In this document: one piece after another, positions 8,562-17,088 of the stretch
Numbering within the stretch: position 1 is the first letter of the stretch
Layout: each line of letters opens with the position of its first letter
Assembly: GCF_010548375.1 (NCBI RefSeq)
Contig: NZ_JAAGLY010000018.1
Span: 1-64,000, forward strand
Origin: Streptomyces sp. SID13726
GTDB lineage: Bacteria > Actinomycetota > Actinomycetes > Streptomycetales > Streptomycetaceae
DNA length: 64,000 nucleotides
Direction of reading: 5' to 3'
Position numbers and translations under genes: made by a program
Notes under the pieces: generated by a model
Seen by the model: only the letters and a program-made list of their open reading frames with translations
Told to the model about the DNA's origin: nothing
The model's database searches: none

Positions 8562-10820
8562 TCACAGGCCGAGTTCAGCCAGGGCGGCTTGGCGCTGCGG
8601 GGTGAGGCTGGAACGGCGTCGTCGCAGGTTGCTCAGCCACTGTCCCAGGCGCACCTGTTGTCCTTCCACTTCCTCGATATGCCGCTGGGGGACATCGAGA
8701 TGGCCTTCCCGCTCGCGGAACGTCCGGGCGGCGGCCAGCCCGCGCTGGAAGGCGCGCTCACGCGCCGGCAGGTGGTTCTCCATCGCCGGTTCGGCGGGCG
8801 CATCGGGCAGTTCGAGAAGTCCCAACTCCTTGAGCAGGCCTCTTTGTTCAGGCTGCAGGCGGTTCAAGCGCGCGCGCTGGGCTTCGAGCCAGGCCTGTGC
8901 CTGGGAGGCTGTGTCGTTGTCTGTCAGGCTCTGGCGAGCTGCGTGGTAGGACCGCTGCCAGGTGATCGGCCAGGGCGGGTTCCACCACCGGTCCAGGGCG
9001 GTGAGGGCGGTGGCGCGCTGGTCGGAGAGGGTCTCGGCGCGCTTGCGCTGGGTGGCCAGCCAGCGGCCGAGGGGGAAACCGTCGTGGACCTCGTCGACGG
9101 GGACGGCGAGGTGGTGGTGGCGGGCGGCGTAGGCGGCGGCGTGGGCCAGTGCACGGTCGAACGCCTGCTGGCGGGGGTCCCAGATGATGCCGAGGCGTTC
9201 GAGGGCCTGCACGCGTACGGCGTCGAGCGTGCTCTTGGTGTGCAGATGGCGTTGCCAGGTCAGCCAGCGTCCCAGGGGGTAGCCGGTGGGGTCTTCATAG
9301 GTCTGCGGGACGTCGAGGTGGTGGTGGGTGTGGCGGAAGCGGCGGGCTGCGGCGAGGCCGCGGCGCCATTCGGCGCTCTTGGGTGCCAGGACGCGTAGGG
9401 AGAGGGCGAGGGCGATTTCGTCGGCCTGGGTGGGGTGGTCGAAACGCAGCCAGGCTTCGGGGTCTTCGGGGGTGGTGGTGGGGCGGTGGGTGCGCGGGTC
9501 GGACAGGCGGGCGTCGAGGCGGTCGTCGTGGGCGCGCAGGGCCTGGATGGTGCGCCACAGCGGGGTGTAGGCGTCGGCGCCGAGGAGGTCGTCGGGGTCT
9601 TCGTCGGGGGTGAGGTAGACGGGGACGACGAGGGTGGCCTTTTTGCCGGCGCCGGGGTGCTGGCGCAGGGCGCGGCCGACGGCCTGGACGGTGTCGACGG
9701 GGCTGTTCTTGGGGTCGACGAAGACCACCGCGTCGATGTCGGGCACGTCGATGCCCTCCCCCAGCACGCGTGCGTTGGACAGAACAGCTGGCGTGTCGGG
9801 GGTGGTGTGGGAGGTGAATTCGAGCAGGAGGCGGCGGCGGGTCTGCGGGGTGTGGCTGCCGCTGACCCAGTCCGCCCACAGGTTCTGGGGGCGCAGGTGT
9901 TCGGGGAGGGCGGCGGCCGTCTCCGGCAGGGTGGTGGCGAAGGCGCGGGCATCGGCGACACGGTGGTGGAAGGTCAGGATGCGGCGCAGTTTGTGGTCGT
10001 GGATGGCGCGCAGGGCGGCGGCCTGGCGGCCGGCCAGGTGCAGGCCGTCGACACCCGCGCCGGCTCCGGTGGCGAGCCAGTCGCGCAGGTCTCCGTCGGT
10101 GACGACGGGGACGAGGATCTGGTAGTCGGCGAGCAGGCCGAGATCGATGGCGTCGGAGAGGTTGAGGTGGTAGGCGACGGGGCCGAAGAGGGTTTCGTCA
10201 TCCATGGAGGCCGCTGCCTGCGCTCCGTCGCCCTCTGGGGCGTCGTCGGGATCCCAGATGCGGGGGGTGGCGGTCAGGTAGAGGCGGCGGGCGGCGGGCA
10301 TCTGGTCGTCGTGGTGGACGGCGGCCCAGGCCTTGCCCAGGCGGCCCGCGGTGCGGTGGGCTTCGTCGACGACCACCAGGTCCCAGGTGGGCAGGCGGTG
10401 GTCGCGGTGGGCGGCGATGACGGCGGGCAGGGAGGCGTAGGTGGCGTAGACGGTGACCGGGTCGGGGCTGGACTGCCCGACCAGGGCGGCCAGTTCGGCG
10501 GGGTCGGTAGTGAGGGGGATGTCGCTGCCGAAGGGCTCGTGGTCGAGGGCCTGGCGTTGGGAGCACACGGCGACGGCGGTGCCCTTGCGGCCGGCCAGGC
10601 GCCAGGACCGGATCGTCTGGGACAGCAGGTCCAGGGTCGGCAGCAGCACCAGGATGCGTCCACGCGGGGCGATGCGGGCGGCGGTGCGGGCCGCGATCAG
10701 TGTCTTTCCGGTGCCGCAGGCCGCGATCACGCTCGCGCGGGGGTGCTGGGTGAGGGTGCGGACGGCTGCGCCGACGGCTTCCTTCTGATGGGGCCGCAGG
10801 ACAAGGGGTGGGGTGGGCAT
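8562..10820 (-). CDS. SF2 DEAH helicase with C-terminal helicase-associated (HA) repeats
   Basis: This 752-aa protein starts at 10820, where MPTPPLVLRPHQ opens the Q-motif-like region. The longer open frame upstream only reads through the neighbouring gene. Motif I is AACGTGKT (33-40), motif II DEAH (152-155), and motif VI reads QAVGRALRQ. From about residue 510 there are three clear and one partial copies of the HA domain. Each has the pattern of a helix, HLxVP, a short loop, then LGxWLxxxR. Such HA tails are common on actinomycete DNA helicases and probably bind DNA. The gene lies 16 bp after the SF1 helicase gene and ends the five-gene operon. Helicase identity is certain; its partner role in the operon is inferred. 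Confidence 0.9.
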   Translation of the reverse strand: MPTPPLVLRPHQKEAVGAAVRTLTQHPRASVIAACGTGKTLIAARTAARIAPRGRILVLLPTLDLLSQTIRSWRLAGRKGTAVAVCSQRQALDHEPFGSDIPLTTDPAELAALVGQSSPDPVTVYATYASLPAVIAAHRDHRLPTWDLVVVDEAHRTAGRLGKAWAAVHHDDQMPAARRLYLTATPRIWDPDDAPEGDGAQAAASMDDETLFGPVAYHLNLSDAIDLGLLADYQILVPVVTDGDLRDWLATGAGAGVDGLHLAGRQAAALRAIHDHKLRRILTFHHRVADARAFATTLPETAAALPEHLRPQNLWADWVSGSHTPQTRRRLLLEFTSHTTPDTPAVLSNARVLGEGIDVPDIDAVVFVDPKNSPVDTVQAVGRALRQHPGAGKKATLVVPVYLTPDEDPDDLLGADAYTPLWRTIQALRAHDDRLDARLSDPRTHRPTTTPEDPEAWLRFDHPTQADEIALALSLRVLAPKSAEWRRGLAAARRFRHTHHHLDVPQTYEDPTGYPLGRWLTWQRHLHTKSTLDAVRVQALERLGIIWDPRQQAFDRALAHAAAYAARHHHLAVPVDEVHDGFPLGRWLATQRKRAETLSDQRATALTALDRWWNPPWPITWQRSYHAARQSLTDNDTASQAQAWLEAQRARLNRLQPEQRGLLKELGLLELPDAPAEPAMENHLPARERAFQRGLAAARTFREREGHLDVPQRHIEEVEGQQVRLGQWLSNLRRRRSSLTPQRQAALAELGL

Positions 10821-10836
10821 GGTCTCCCGCCGTCGG

Positions 10837-12171
10837 TCAGGCGCGGATGCGGTGGCCGGTGAGGTGGTTGAGGACGTGCTGGTGGGCTTCCCAGCCGTCG
10901 GGGAATTTGGCGTCGACGCCGAGGTGGACGGGTTCGTTGGTGGGGTGGTCGTCCAGGAGGTGGTCGATGCCGGCGCGGGCGACGACGATGCAGGCATGCC
11001 GGTGGCGTGAGGTCAGTACGCACAGGCGGCCGGCTTCGAGGTGGAAACTTGAGGTGTCGCGGCGTCCGGACAGCGGGTGCAGCACGATGGTGACGGCGTA
11101 CTCGCGTCCCTGGAGACGGTTGGCGGTGTCGACGTCGATCCCGTCCAGGCGGGGGTCGGCGCGCAGGAGTTGCTGGAGGTATCCGGCCTGGTCGCGGTGG
11201 GCGGTGCCGATGGCGATGTGCCTAGGTTCAAGACGCAGTCCGGCGGGGTGGTCTTCGCAGTAGGCGGTGGCCTCGCGGGCCAGCAGGCGCTGCGCGATGC
11301 CGATCGCTGCGTGGGCTGCCTGGGAGTCGATGCGGCCGGTGTGGCGGGCGGGCAGTTCGTGCAGGGCCCAGCCGGTGCGGGCGGCGAGCTCCACGGTCTG
11401 GTCGACGGCGCCGCCGCGCACACCCGCGACGGCGAAGGTGAGCCGGCGGGTGCCGGCGTCGGTGCCGGCGCGGAAGGGGGTGAGGTAGAAGGCGTCGGAG
11501 ATCAGGGCGGCGGCGGAGGCGGGCAGGCGCCAGGAGACGGGCAGGCTCAGGACGGGCAGGTCGGGGTTCTTCTTCAGCAGCACCGCCACGGCGCTGGCCA
11601 TCGGGTCGTGCGGCAGGCCCATCCAGCGCTCGGTGGGGATGGTGGAGAAGGGGTCGAGCTGGCCGGGGTCGCCGACGAAGAGAGACCGGTCGGAGAGGTG
11701 GGCGATCTTCAGAAGGGCGTCGGAGCGCATCTGGTAGGCCTCGTCCACGATGGCCCATTCCCGGTGCCAGCCCTGGACGGTGGCCCACTTGCTCGCGGTC
11801 GCCACCACCACGTCGGCGGACGCGGCGCGGGAGGCGTCGGTGGTGATGGTCAGGTTCGGTAGGACGTGCAGCCAGTCGTGCAGCCGGGCGGACACCCGGT
11901 AGGACTGGCCGCTCAGGCGGGCCACGTTCAGCTTGGGCGCGCGCCGGGCGAGGCGGGTGGCGAGGTCGTCGACCTGGGCGTTGGTCTGGGCGACGATCAT
12001 GCAGGGGTGGCGCGGACGGACCAGGTTCTGGGCCGCGTCGACGACCAGGGTGGTCTTGCCGGCGCCCGGCGGCGAGTCGACCACGACACCTCGGTGAGAG
12101 GTGGCGGTCAGGGCGGCGAGGACGTGGTCGACGGCCTGGCGGGAGAGGTCGGCGGCGGATGTCTCGGTCAT
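10837..12171 (-). CDS. SF1 (Upf1/RecD-like) DNA or RNA helicase
   Basis: This 444-aa protein has Walker A PPGAGKTT at 34-41, Walker B IVDEA at 141-145 and motif III FVGDPGQLDPF at 165-175, a combination typical of superfamily 1B-like helicases. C-terminal motifs V (RLQGREYAVTIVL) and VI (CVLTSRHRHACIVV) are also visible. It is short for the family and lacks large insertion domains. It overlaps the upstream gene by 4 bp and is followed closely by the SF2 helicase gene. Together with the Cas4/RecB-like nuclease two genes upstream it could form a helicase-nuclease pair like a split AddAB/RecBCD, but that pairing is inference from gene order. Confidence 0.85.
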   Translation of the reverse strand: MTETSAADLSRQAVDHVLAALTATSHRGVVVDSPPGAGKTTLVVDAAQNLVRPRHPCMIVAQTNAQVDDLATRLARRAPKLNVARLSGQSYRVSARLHDWLHVLPNLTITTDASRAASADVVVATASKWATVQGWHREWAIVDEAYQMRSDALLKIAHLSDRSLFVGDPGQLDPFSTIPTERWMGLPHDPMASAVAVLLKKNPDLPVLSLPVSWRLPASAAALISDAFYLTPFRAGTDAGTRRLTFAVAGVRGGAVDQTVELAARTGWALHELPARHTGRIDSQAAHAAIGIAQRLLAREATAYCEDHPAGLRLEPRHIAIGTAHRDQAGYLQQLLRADPRLDGIDVDTANRLQGREYAVTIVLHPLSGRRDTSSFHLEAGRLCVLTSRHRHACIVVARAGIDHLLDDHPTNEPVHLGVDAKFPDGWEAHQHVLNHLTGHRIRA

Positions 12172-13640
12172 GCCGGCTGCTCCTGTCCGGCCACGGCGGC
12201 GTCGGGGCCTGCGTGGGTCCAGGGGATCTGGTCCCAGGCGGGGAACTGGGGCCGGGGGAAATGCTCGGGTGCGGTGGTGAGCAGCAGGGTGGTGCCGACA
12301 GCCGGGACCGAGCGGCGGTTGGGCTTGGCCACGGTGCCCGTGCGGGTGATGACTTCCAGGACGATGTCGGTGCCGTCGGGGGTGTAGGTGATGTCGCAGA
12401 CGCTCATGTGGACTGCCGGATCGTGGGGGCCAGCGAGGCGGCGGTTGGCCTCCAGCCGGACCGGGTCGGTGGTGTGGATGGTGAACCGGGGCCGCAGCTT
12501 GTCTCGTTCTCTGGGGCCTTGCGCCTCGATGATGCGGTCGGGCTCGGTATGGGTGACCAGGCCGCTGAAGGCTTCGCCCGTGGTGCGCCGTTCCGCCATG
12601 ACGAAGGAGTCTTCCAGCGCGCGGTGGGAGCCGAGGGCGGCAGCTGCGTGTTCCAGTTCGGCCAGGACGATGGCCGCGGCGACGGCGTTGTCCTGTTTGG
12701 GCTGGGGCGGGGCGCCGGCGTCGAGGCGGTCGCTGTGGTACGTGAATTGGCGGATGTCGGTGCCCCAGCGGGCCGTGGTGCTGGGGATGGGAGACATGCC
12801 GCGCAAGGTGGACACCGCCTGCCAGGCGAGATTCCAGGTGGGTGTCAGATAGTCGTCCACGGCTTGCCGAAGGCGTTCGACGTGCTGGTGCCGGCGCGCA
12901 CCGCGGGCGGACTTGAGGCCGGCGAACAGGCTGGTGAGCCGGGCGGTCTCGAAGGAGGGGTCGATGGTGGGGCCGTCGGGCGGATGCGCGAGGGGGTTTT
13001 CGGCCGCCAGCGCCGCCTCAAGGCCGGTCTGGCCGGCGGGCGGGAAGATCCAGGCCATGAGGGGGGCCAGACGGGCATCTTCCAGCGGGCTCTGCCCGGT
13101 GGCCCAGTGTGTGCTCAGCAGGCGGGTGAGGTTCAGCAGGAGGGAGGAGGAGGCGTACTCGGCGTGTTCGGCGAAGAATGTGAGCCAGCGGCCGAGGTGG
13201 GCCACGCTGGTGGCGGGGTCGGTGCCGGCGGGGATGGGCCGGTAGCGCAGGCGGCGCCCGAGGATTTTCAGGTAGTCCACCGCGGCGGTACCGGTGACCA
13301 CCAGCTGCGGGGCGTCAAGGTAGTCGCGGCGCTCGGGCCGGTCGTCCTTGGCCGGCCTGATGCGCGTGTCCTTCTGGAAGCCACGGATGTAGGCGTGCAG
13401 GTGCTCGGCGAGGGCGGCGAGGAACAGGTCGTCGCCGCCGGGGGGCGCCAGGAAGAGGTGCGGGTGGCGGGGGTCGCTGCCCGCCATGACGGCGAGAGGG
13501 CGGGCGGTCTCCCCCGGCCGGTTCAGCGGCAGGAACACCAGTGGCTGGTCGGCGACGTGCAGGTAGCGCAGGCGGCTGAGCGGCTGGGCGTACTGGGTCT
13601 CGGCGGCCCGTAGCTGCTGGAGGGTGGTCAGCAGGCTCAT
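12168..13640 (-). CDS. Uncharacterised 490-aa protein in the helicase/nuclease operon
   Basis: I do not recognise this family. The protein is soluble, with no signal peptide or membrane segment. Features include a conserved-looking early segment rich in prolines (LVFLPLNRPGETARP), a long alpha-helical middle and a C-terminal half with several strands (VCDITYTPDGTDIVLEV at about 418-434). It overlaps both neighbours by 4 bp (start inside the nuclease gene end, stop inside the SF1 helicase start), so it is made at a fixed ratio with them. It is probably a structural or substrate-recognition subunit of the complex. No catalytic motif was found by eye. Confidence 0.75.
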   Translation of the reverse strand: MSLLTTLQQLRAAETQYAQPLSRLRYLHVADQPLVFLPLNRPGETARPLAVMAGSDPRHPHLFLAPPGGDDLFLAALAEHLHAYIRGFQKDTRIRPAKDDRPERRDYLDAPQLVVTGTAAVDYLKILGRRLRYRPIPAGTDPATSVAHLGRWLTFFAEHAEYASSSLLLNLTRLLSTHWATGQSPLEDARLAPLMAWIFPPAGQTGLEAALAAENPLAHPPDGPTIDPSFETARLTSLFAGLKSARGARRHQHVERLRQAVDDYLTPTWNLAWQAVSTLRGMSPIPSTTARWGTDIRQFTYHSDRLDAGAPPQPKQDNAVAAAIVLAELEHAAAALGSHRALEDSFVMAERRTTGEAFSGLVTHTEPDRIIEAQGPRERDKLRPRFTIHTTDPVRLEANRRLAGPHDPAVHMSVCDITYTPDGTDIVLEVITRTGTVAKPNRRSVPAVGTTLLLTTAPEHFPRPQFPAWDQIPWTHAGPDAAVAGQEQPA

Positions 13641-14785
13641 GCTGCGCCTCCGAACAGCTCGGTGCGGATGTGTTCGGCGTGCCGCAGGGCCGCGGCGAGG
13701 TCTTCCTGGTCGGGGGCCGCAGCAAGCTGGCCCTCGGCCAGGCCCAGGGCGGTGGTGATCGTCTCGACGCTCCCCAAGTCCTCGCGGGCGGAGCTGCCCA
13801 GGACGTCGACCAGCTGGCCTTCGCGTGCCTGGGCCCGGCAGAAGTAGGTCAGCTGGCAGTGGAGGCGGCAGGTGGAGCGGTAGCGGGCCTCGGTGGTGTT
13901 CACGGCCTTGGTCAGGTCGTCACGGTCCCGGGTGGCCGTGCGGGTGCGGGGATTCGTGCCGTCGTAGGCGAGGTCGAACGTGGTGCCGTCCGGGAGCTGG
14001 GCGAGGAGGTCCTCGACGCGCTCCAGGCGGTTCAGCTGGCGGCGCAGGGACTTGATGTGCTGGCGCGCGTCGATGGTGGAGGCCACGGGGCGGCGGGAGA
14101 AGTTGTGGGGGGTGATGAGCAGCAGGGTGGTGGACACGTGGCCGGGGCCGAGTCCGGCGTAGGTCAGGAGGTTTTGCAGGGCGATGATGTAGGCGGCGCC
14201 CTGCAGGACGGCGCCGGCGATTTTGTCGCCGGGTGCCTTGCCGTCGATCACGGCGAAGGATTTGATCTCCACGACGTGGAAGACGCCTTGGGACTGGAAG
14301 GCGACGAGGTCGGGTTCGAGGAAGACGGGATGGCCGGCGACAGTCAGCCTGAGCACCGGGTGGTCGAGCATCGTCCGTTTCCTGCCGTCGCCGCGGGCCG
14401 CCTCGAGGACGAGGCGGCGGGTGCGGTCGTGGCGCAGAGGCAGGGACTTGTCGTGGGTGCCCACGACGGACAGGTCGGTGTGGGCGGCTTCGGCCAGCGG
14501 CAGGTCGAGCACGTCGCGCAGCAGGCTCAGCAGTTCGGCGCCTCCCTCTTCCTTGACCTGGGCCTCGAACTGGGCGCCGCGGGTCATGGCGCGGGGGGAC
14601 TTGGCGGGCGGCAGCGGGTGGCCGAGGTGGACGGCGAGGGCGTCCTTGTCGATGCCGGCGGCGTCCAGGAGCAGGCGACGCCGGCACCCGGGGTTGGCGG
14701 TCAGGGCGGCGAGGCTGCGCGCGTTGTGCGGTGTGGCGGGTACGGGGCCGCGCAGGGCGTCGAGTCTGGTGCTTAACGAGCTCAC
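13637..14785 (-). CDS. Cas4/RecB-like PD-(D/E)xK nuclease with probable Fe-S cluster
   Basis: This 382-aa protein starts at the GTG at 14785 with AAGGA a few bases upstream; the longer upstream frame is read-through of the next gene. The complete signature of an AddB/Cas4-type nuclease is in order: C34, an RGxxFE motif near 69-74, D159 (EPDL), E173-I-K175, the RecB motif QGAAY (Q195, Y199), then C306-x3-C310-x5-C316. One N-terminal and three C-terminal cysteines would hold a 4Fe-4S cluster that pins the nuclease fold. Cas4 and AddB resect DNA ends. No cas1, cas2 or CRISPR repeat is present, so a Cas role is unlikely. It overlaps the 490-aa gene by 4 bp. Confidence 0.82.
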   Translation of the reverse strand: MSSLSTRLDALRGPVPATPHNARSLAALTANPGCRRRLLLDAAGIDKDALAVHLGHPLPPAKSPRAMTRGAQFEAQVKEEGGAELLSLLRDVLDLPLAEAAHTDLSVVGTHDKSLPLRHDRTRRLVLEAARGDGRKRTMLDHPVLRLTVAGHPVFLEPDLVAFQSQGVFHVVEIKSFAVIDGKAPGDKIAGAVLQGAAYIIALQNLLTYAGLGPGHVSTTLLLITPHNFSRRPVASTIDARQHIKSLRRQLNRLERVEDLLAQLPDGTTFDLAYDGTNPRTRTATRDRDDLTKAVNTTEARYRSTCRLHCQLTYFCRAQAREGQLVDVLGSSAREDLGSVETITTALGLAEGQLAAAPDQEDLAAALRHAEHIRTELFGGAA

Positions 14786-14826
14786 GGGGTTCCTTGCAGG
14801 GGCAACGGCAGTAAACGGGAGGATGG

Positions 14827-15681
14827 TCAGGTGACGGAGCGCAGGCGCCGGGCCGTCTCGGTGGGGGCGGCGCCGAACAGGCGGCCCGCCTCGTCGAGTT
14901 GCGTGCGGGCGCGCTCTGCCGCCTCGCGCCGGTCGGCGCTGTCGTCGTCGGCGTGGATGGCCAGTTCCTGCTGGGCAGCGTCGTGCAGCAGCTCCCGGTC
15001 GGGGACCGTGTCGGGGCCTTGGGGGTGGTCTGCGGCCAGGGCGTGGGGGATGTGGACGGCGTAGCGGTGCAGGAGCTGGCGTGTGCCGAGGGTCATCGTC
15101 TCGGGGTCGGGGGTGAGGCGTTCGACGGCTTCGACGAATTTCATCGCGCCGGTCAGGAAGTGGACGCGGGCGCTGAGTGGTCCCACGATGCGGTCTTCCA
15201 GCGGCCAGACGCTGATGGTGAACAGGGCCCTGGCGGGCGAGAGGTGATCCGAGGTCAGGGCGGGACACAGGTAGTAGGGGCGTGCCCCGGGCGCGGAGCG
15301 GTAGGAGCGTTCCTCGTCGCGGCGCAGGGTGGCCAGGCGGGTGGTGGGCAGCGATCCCGCGAAGAGGGCGTCGTGGACCTGACTGATCAGTTTGGGTGCC
15401 GCGGGCACGGTGAGCAGGGTGAGGATCTGGTGGACCTGCTCGCGTGCCGGCATCCGGGCGGCCCGCGGCGGGGTGCGCCCGGCGGCGGGTTCTTCCGCGC
15501 CGGGCGCTGCGTCGCCCTCTGCGTCGAAGAGGGCGTCGTAGGAGCGCTGGGCCCGGCGCAGTTCGGCGCGCAGGTGATCCAGCAGGGCCTGGTCGCGCTG
15601 CATTTGGGCTTGCCGCATGGCCTGCTGCAGCTGCTGCATGTGCTTTTCGAGGGCGTCCAGAGGCTCCTGCATGCGGAGCAC
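14827..15681 (-). CDS. Uncharacterised coiled-coil protein, first gene of the helicase/nuclease operon
   Basis: This 284-aa protein is of no family that I recognise. Residues 1-50 form a glutamine-rich, strongly heptad-like helix (repeated MQ/LQ/MR) that is likely a coiled coil. An acidic, proline-containing linker (about 55-75) follows, and then a globular domain of about 200 residues. GTG at 15681 and ATG at 15672 are both possible starts and neither has a strong ribosome site. It ends 41 bp before the nuclease gene and is transcribed away from sbcD across a shared promoter region. It may be an oligomerising regulator or adaptor; the DNA-binding part, if any, is not evident. Confidence 0.7.
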   Translation of the reverse strand: MLRMQEPLDALEKHMQQLQQAMRQAQMQRDQALLDHLRAELRRAQRSYDALFDAEGDAAPGAEEPAAGRTPPRAARMPAREQVHQILTLLTVPAAPKLISQVHDALFAGSLPTTRLATLRRDEERSYRSAPGARPYYLCPALTSDHLSPARALFTISVWPLEDRIVGPLSARVHFLTGAMKFVEAVERLTPDPETMTLGTRQLLHRYAVHIPHALAADHPQGPDTVPDRELLHDAAQQELAIHADDDSADRREAAERARTQLDEAGRLFGAAPTETARRLRSVT

Positions 15682-15690
15682 CCTAGCAGG

Positions 15691-15747
15691 TTCCCAAGTT
15701 TCCCGAAGTTTCCCTGAGATATCCGTGTAGAGTGCCTGTCACTCTAC
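15691..15747. promoter_or_regulatory. Divergent promoter region with tandem TTTCCC repeats and a 21-bp inverted repeat
   Basis: The 123-bp gap between the helicase/nuclease operon and sbcD carries three tandem copies of a TTTCCC-AAG-like unit (about 15691-15716). Close by is a perfect inverted repeat GTAGAGTG-N5-CACTCTAC (15727-15747). Placement between two divergent operons suggests an operator that co-controls both. It does not look like the actinobacterial LexA box. The regulator is not identified. Confidence 0.65.
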
Positions 15748-15804
15748 CAACTGCCCTGATGACAGCGGGTGTTGGTTCCCCCTGCCTGGAGACGTCCAAC
15801 CCTC

Positions 15805-17088
15805 ATGAAGCTTCTGCACACCTCCGACTGGCATCTGGGAAAGAGGCTGCAACGCCGTTCCCGGGACAGCGAGTTCGACGCAGTCCTCGCCGAGATCACC
15901 GAGATCGCCCGTCGGTCCCAGCCCGATCTGATCGTGCACAGCGGGGATCTCTTCGACCGTTACAGCCTCTCCCCCGGTGACCTCATGCGGGCCATGACGT
16001 CCCTCAGTGCGTTACGGTCGGTCGCCCCCGTTGTGGTCGTCGGCGGCAACCACGACTCGCCGCACTGGTTCGACGTGCTCGACCATGTCTTCCAAAACAC
16101 CGCCGAGCCCGGTGCGCACACGGTCACCTTCGTGCACACCGCGGCGGACGGCTCCGGCGGCGGCCGGGTCCTCGACTTCCCCACCCGCGACCAGAGCCAG
16201 CGCATCCGGCTGGCGGCTCTGCCCTTCATCCACCCCAACCGGTTCATGCATCTGTTCCCGGGACTCGGCACCACACACGGCGCGTACGCCCAGGGCCTGC
16301 GCGGCCTGCAGGAAGAACTCATCGCGCAGCTGCGGGAGGGGTATTCCCCGCAGCACGACGTCCTCGTCTTCGCCACCCACCTCTATCTCAGCGGTGCGCT
16401 GCTGTCCGGTAGCGAGCGCCACCTCGACGTCAACGACGCCTACGCCACCTCGCCGGGCGATCTGCCGCGCGTCGACTACTGCGCGCTCGGCCACATCCAC
16501 AAGCCGCAGGCCCTCACCTCCAGCAGGGCCACCGCCCGCTACGCCGGCAGTCCCCTGCAATTCGACTTCGGCGAATGCGACGACGCCAAGAGCGTCGTCC
16601 TGGTCGAGGCCGACCCGCAGCGCCCCACCCGCATCGACCCCCAACAGCTCACGGCCGGGCGGCGCCTGAAGAAGTTCAAAGGCACGCTGGAAGAACTCGC
16701 CTCCAAAGCAGAGGAGTTCAGCAACACCTTCCTGGATGTGACCATCACCAGCCAGACCCTGATCCCGCAGCTCTCTCAGAAGGTCGCCACCGCGGTACCC
16801 GACGCCGACGTCGTCTACCTGACCGAAGACTGCGCCGAGACCCGAATCACCCCGCTGGACATCAGCAACCTGCCGGAAGAGGAACCGGAAATCACGGAAT
16901 CCTTCCGCGCCTACCTCACCGAACACGGCACACCGGGCCGGGTCGCCGACGAAGTCCTGGCCGCCTTCGCCTCCCTGCTGCACCATCCCGACGGCGACGA
17001 GCCGCCGCCCTGCCCGGCCGAACTCGGGCTGCAGGAAGCCCTCGGACACCCCTGGACGCCCAGCAGCACCGGATCGGAGACAGCATGA
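15805..17088 (+). CDS. sbcD: SbcD-like exonuclease subunit (Mre11 family)
   Basis: This 427-aa protein starts at the ATG giving MKLLHTSDWHLG; an upstream GTG would add 12 unrelated residues. The calcineurin-like phosphoesterase motifs are all present: D8-x-H10, HSGDLFDR, GGNHDSP, a histidine in FATHLYLSG, and LGHIHKP. These hold two Mn ions in Mre11/SbcD nucleases. SbcD with SbcC forms a complex that opens hairpins and trims blocked double-strand ends. The stop overlaps the sbcC start (ATGA). Its position divergent to a helicase/nuclease operon suggests a dedicated copy, not necessarily the housekeeping sbcCD. Confidence 0.93.
   Translation: MKLLHTSDWHLGKRLQRRSRDSEFDAVLAEITEIARRSQPDLIVHSGDLFDRYSLSPGDLMRAMTSLSALRSVAPVVVVGGNHDSPHWFDVLDHVFQNTAEPGAHTVTFVHTAADGSGGGRVLDFPTRDQSQRIRLAALPFIHPNRFMHLFPGLGTTHGAYAQGLRGLQEELIAQLREGYSPQHDVLVFATHLYLSGALLSGSERHLDVNDAYATSPGDLPRVDYCALGHIHKPQALTSSRATARYAGSPLQFDFGECDDAKSVVLVEADPQRPTRIDPQQLTAGRRLKKFKGTLEELASKAEEFSNTFLDVTITSQTLIPQLSQKVATAVPDADVVYLTEDCAETRITPLDISNLPEEEPEITESFRAYLTEHGTPGRVADEVLAAFASLLHHPDGDEPPPCPAELGLQEALGHPWTPSSTGSETA

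Noticed and set aside
9435..14776. Long plus-strand frames opposite the helicase/nuclease operon (9435-10862, 12159-13613, 13670-14776)
   Set aside because: Low-complexity Gly/Val/Ala-rich translations, no motifs; the minus strand has clear helicase and nuclease motifs over the same bases.
13637..15681. CRISPR-Cas locus because of the Cas4-like nuclease
   Set aside because: No direct-repeat/spacer array and no cas1, cas2 or effector genes.
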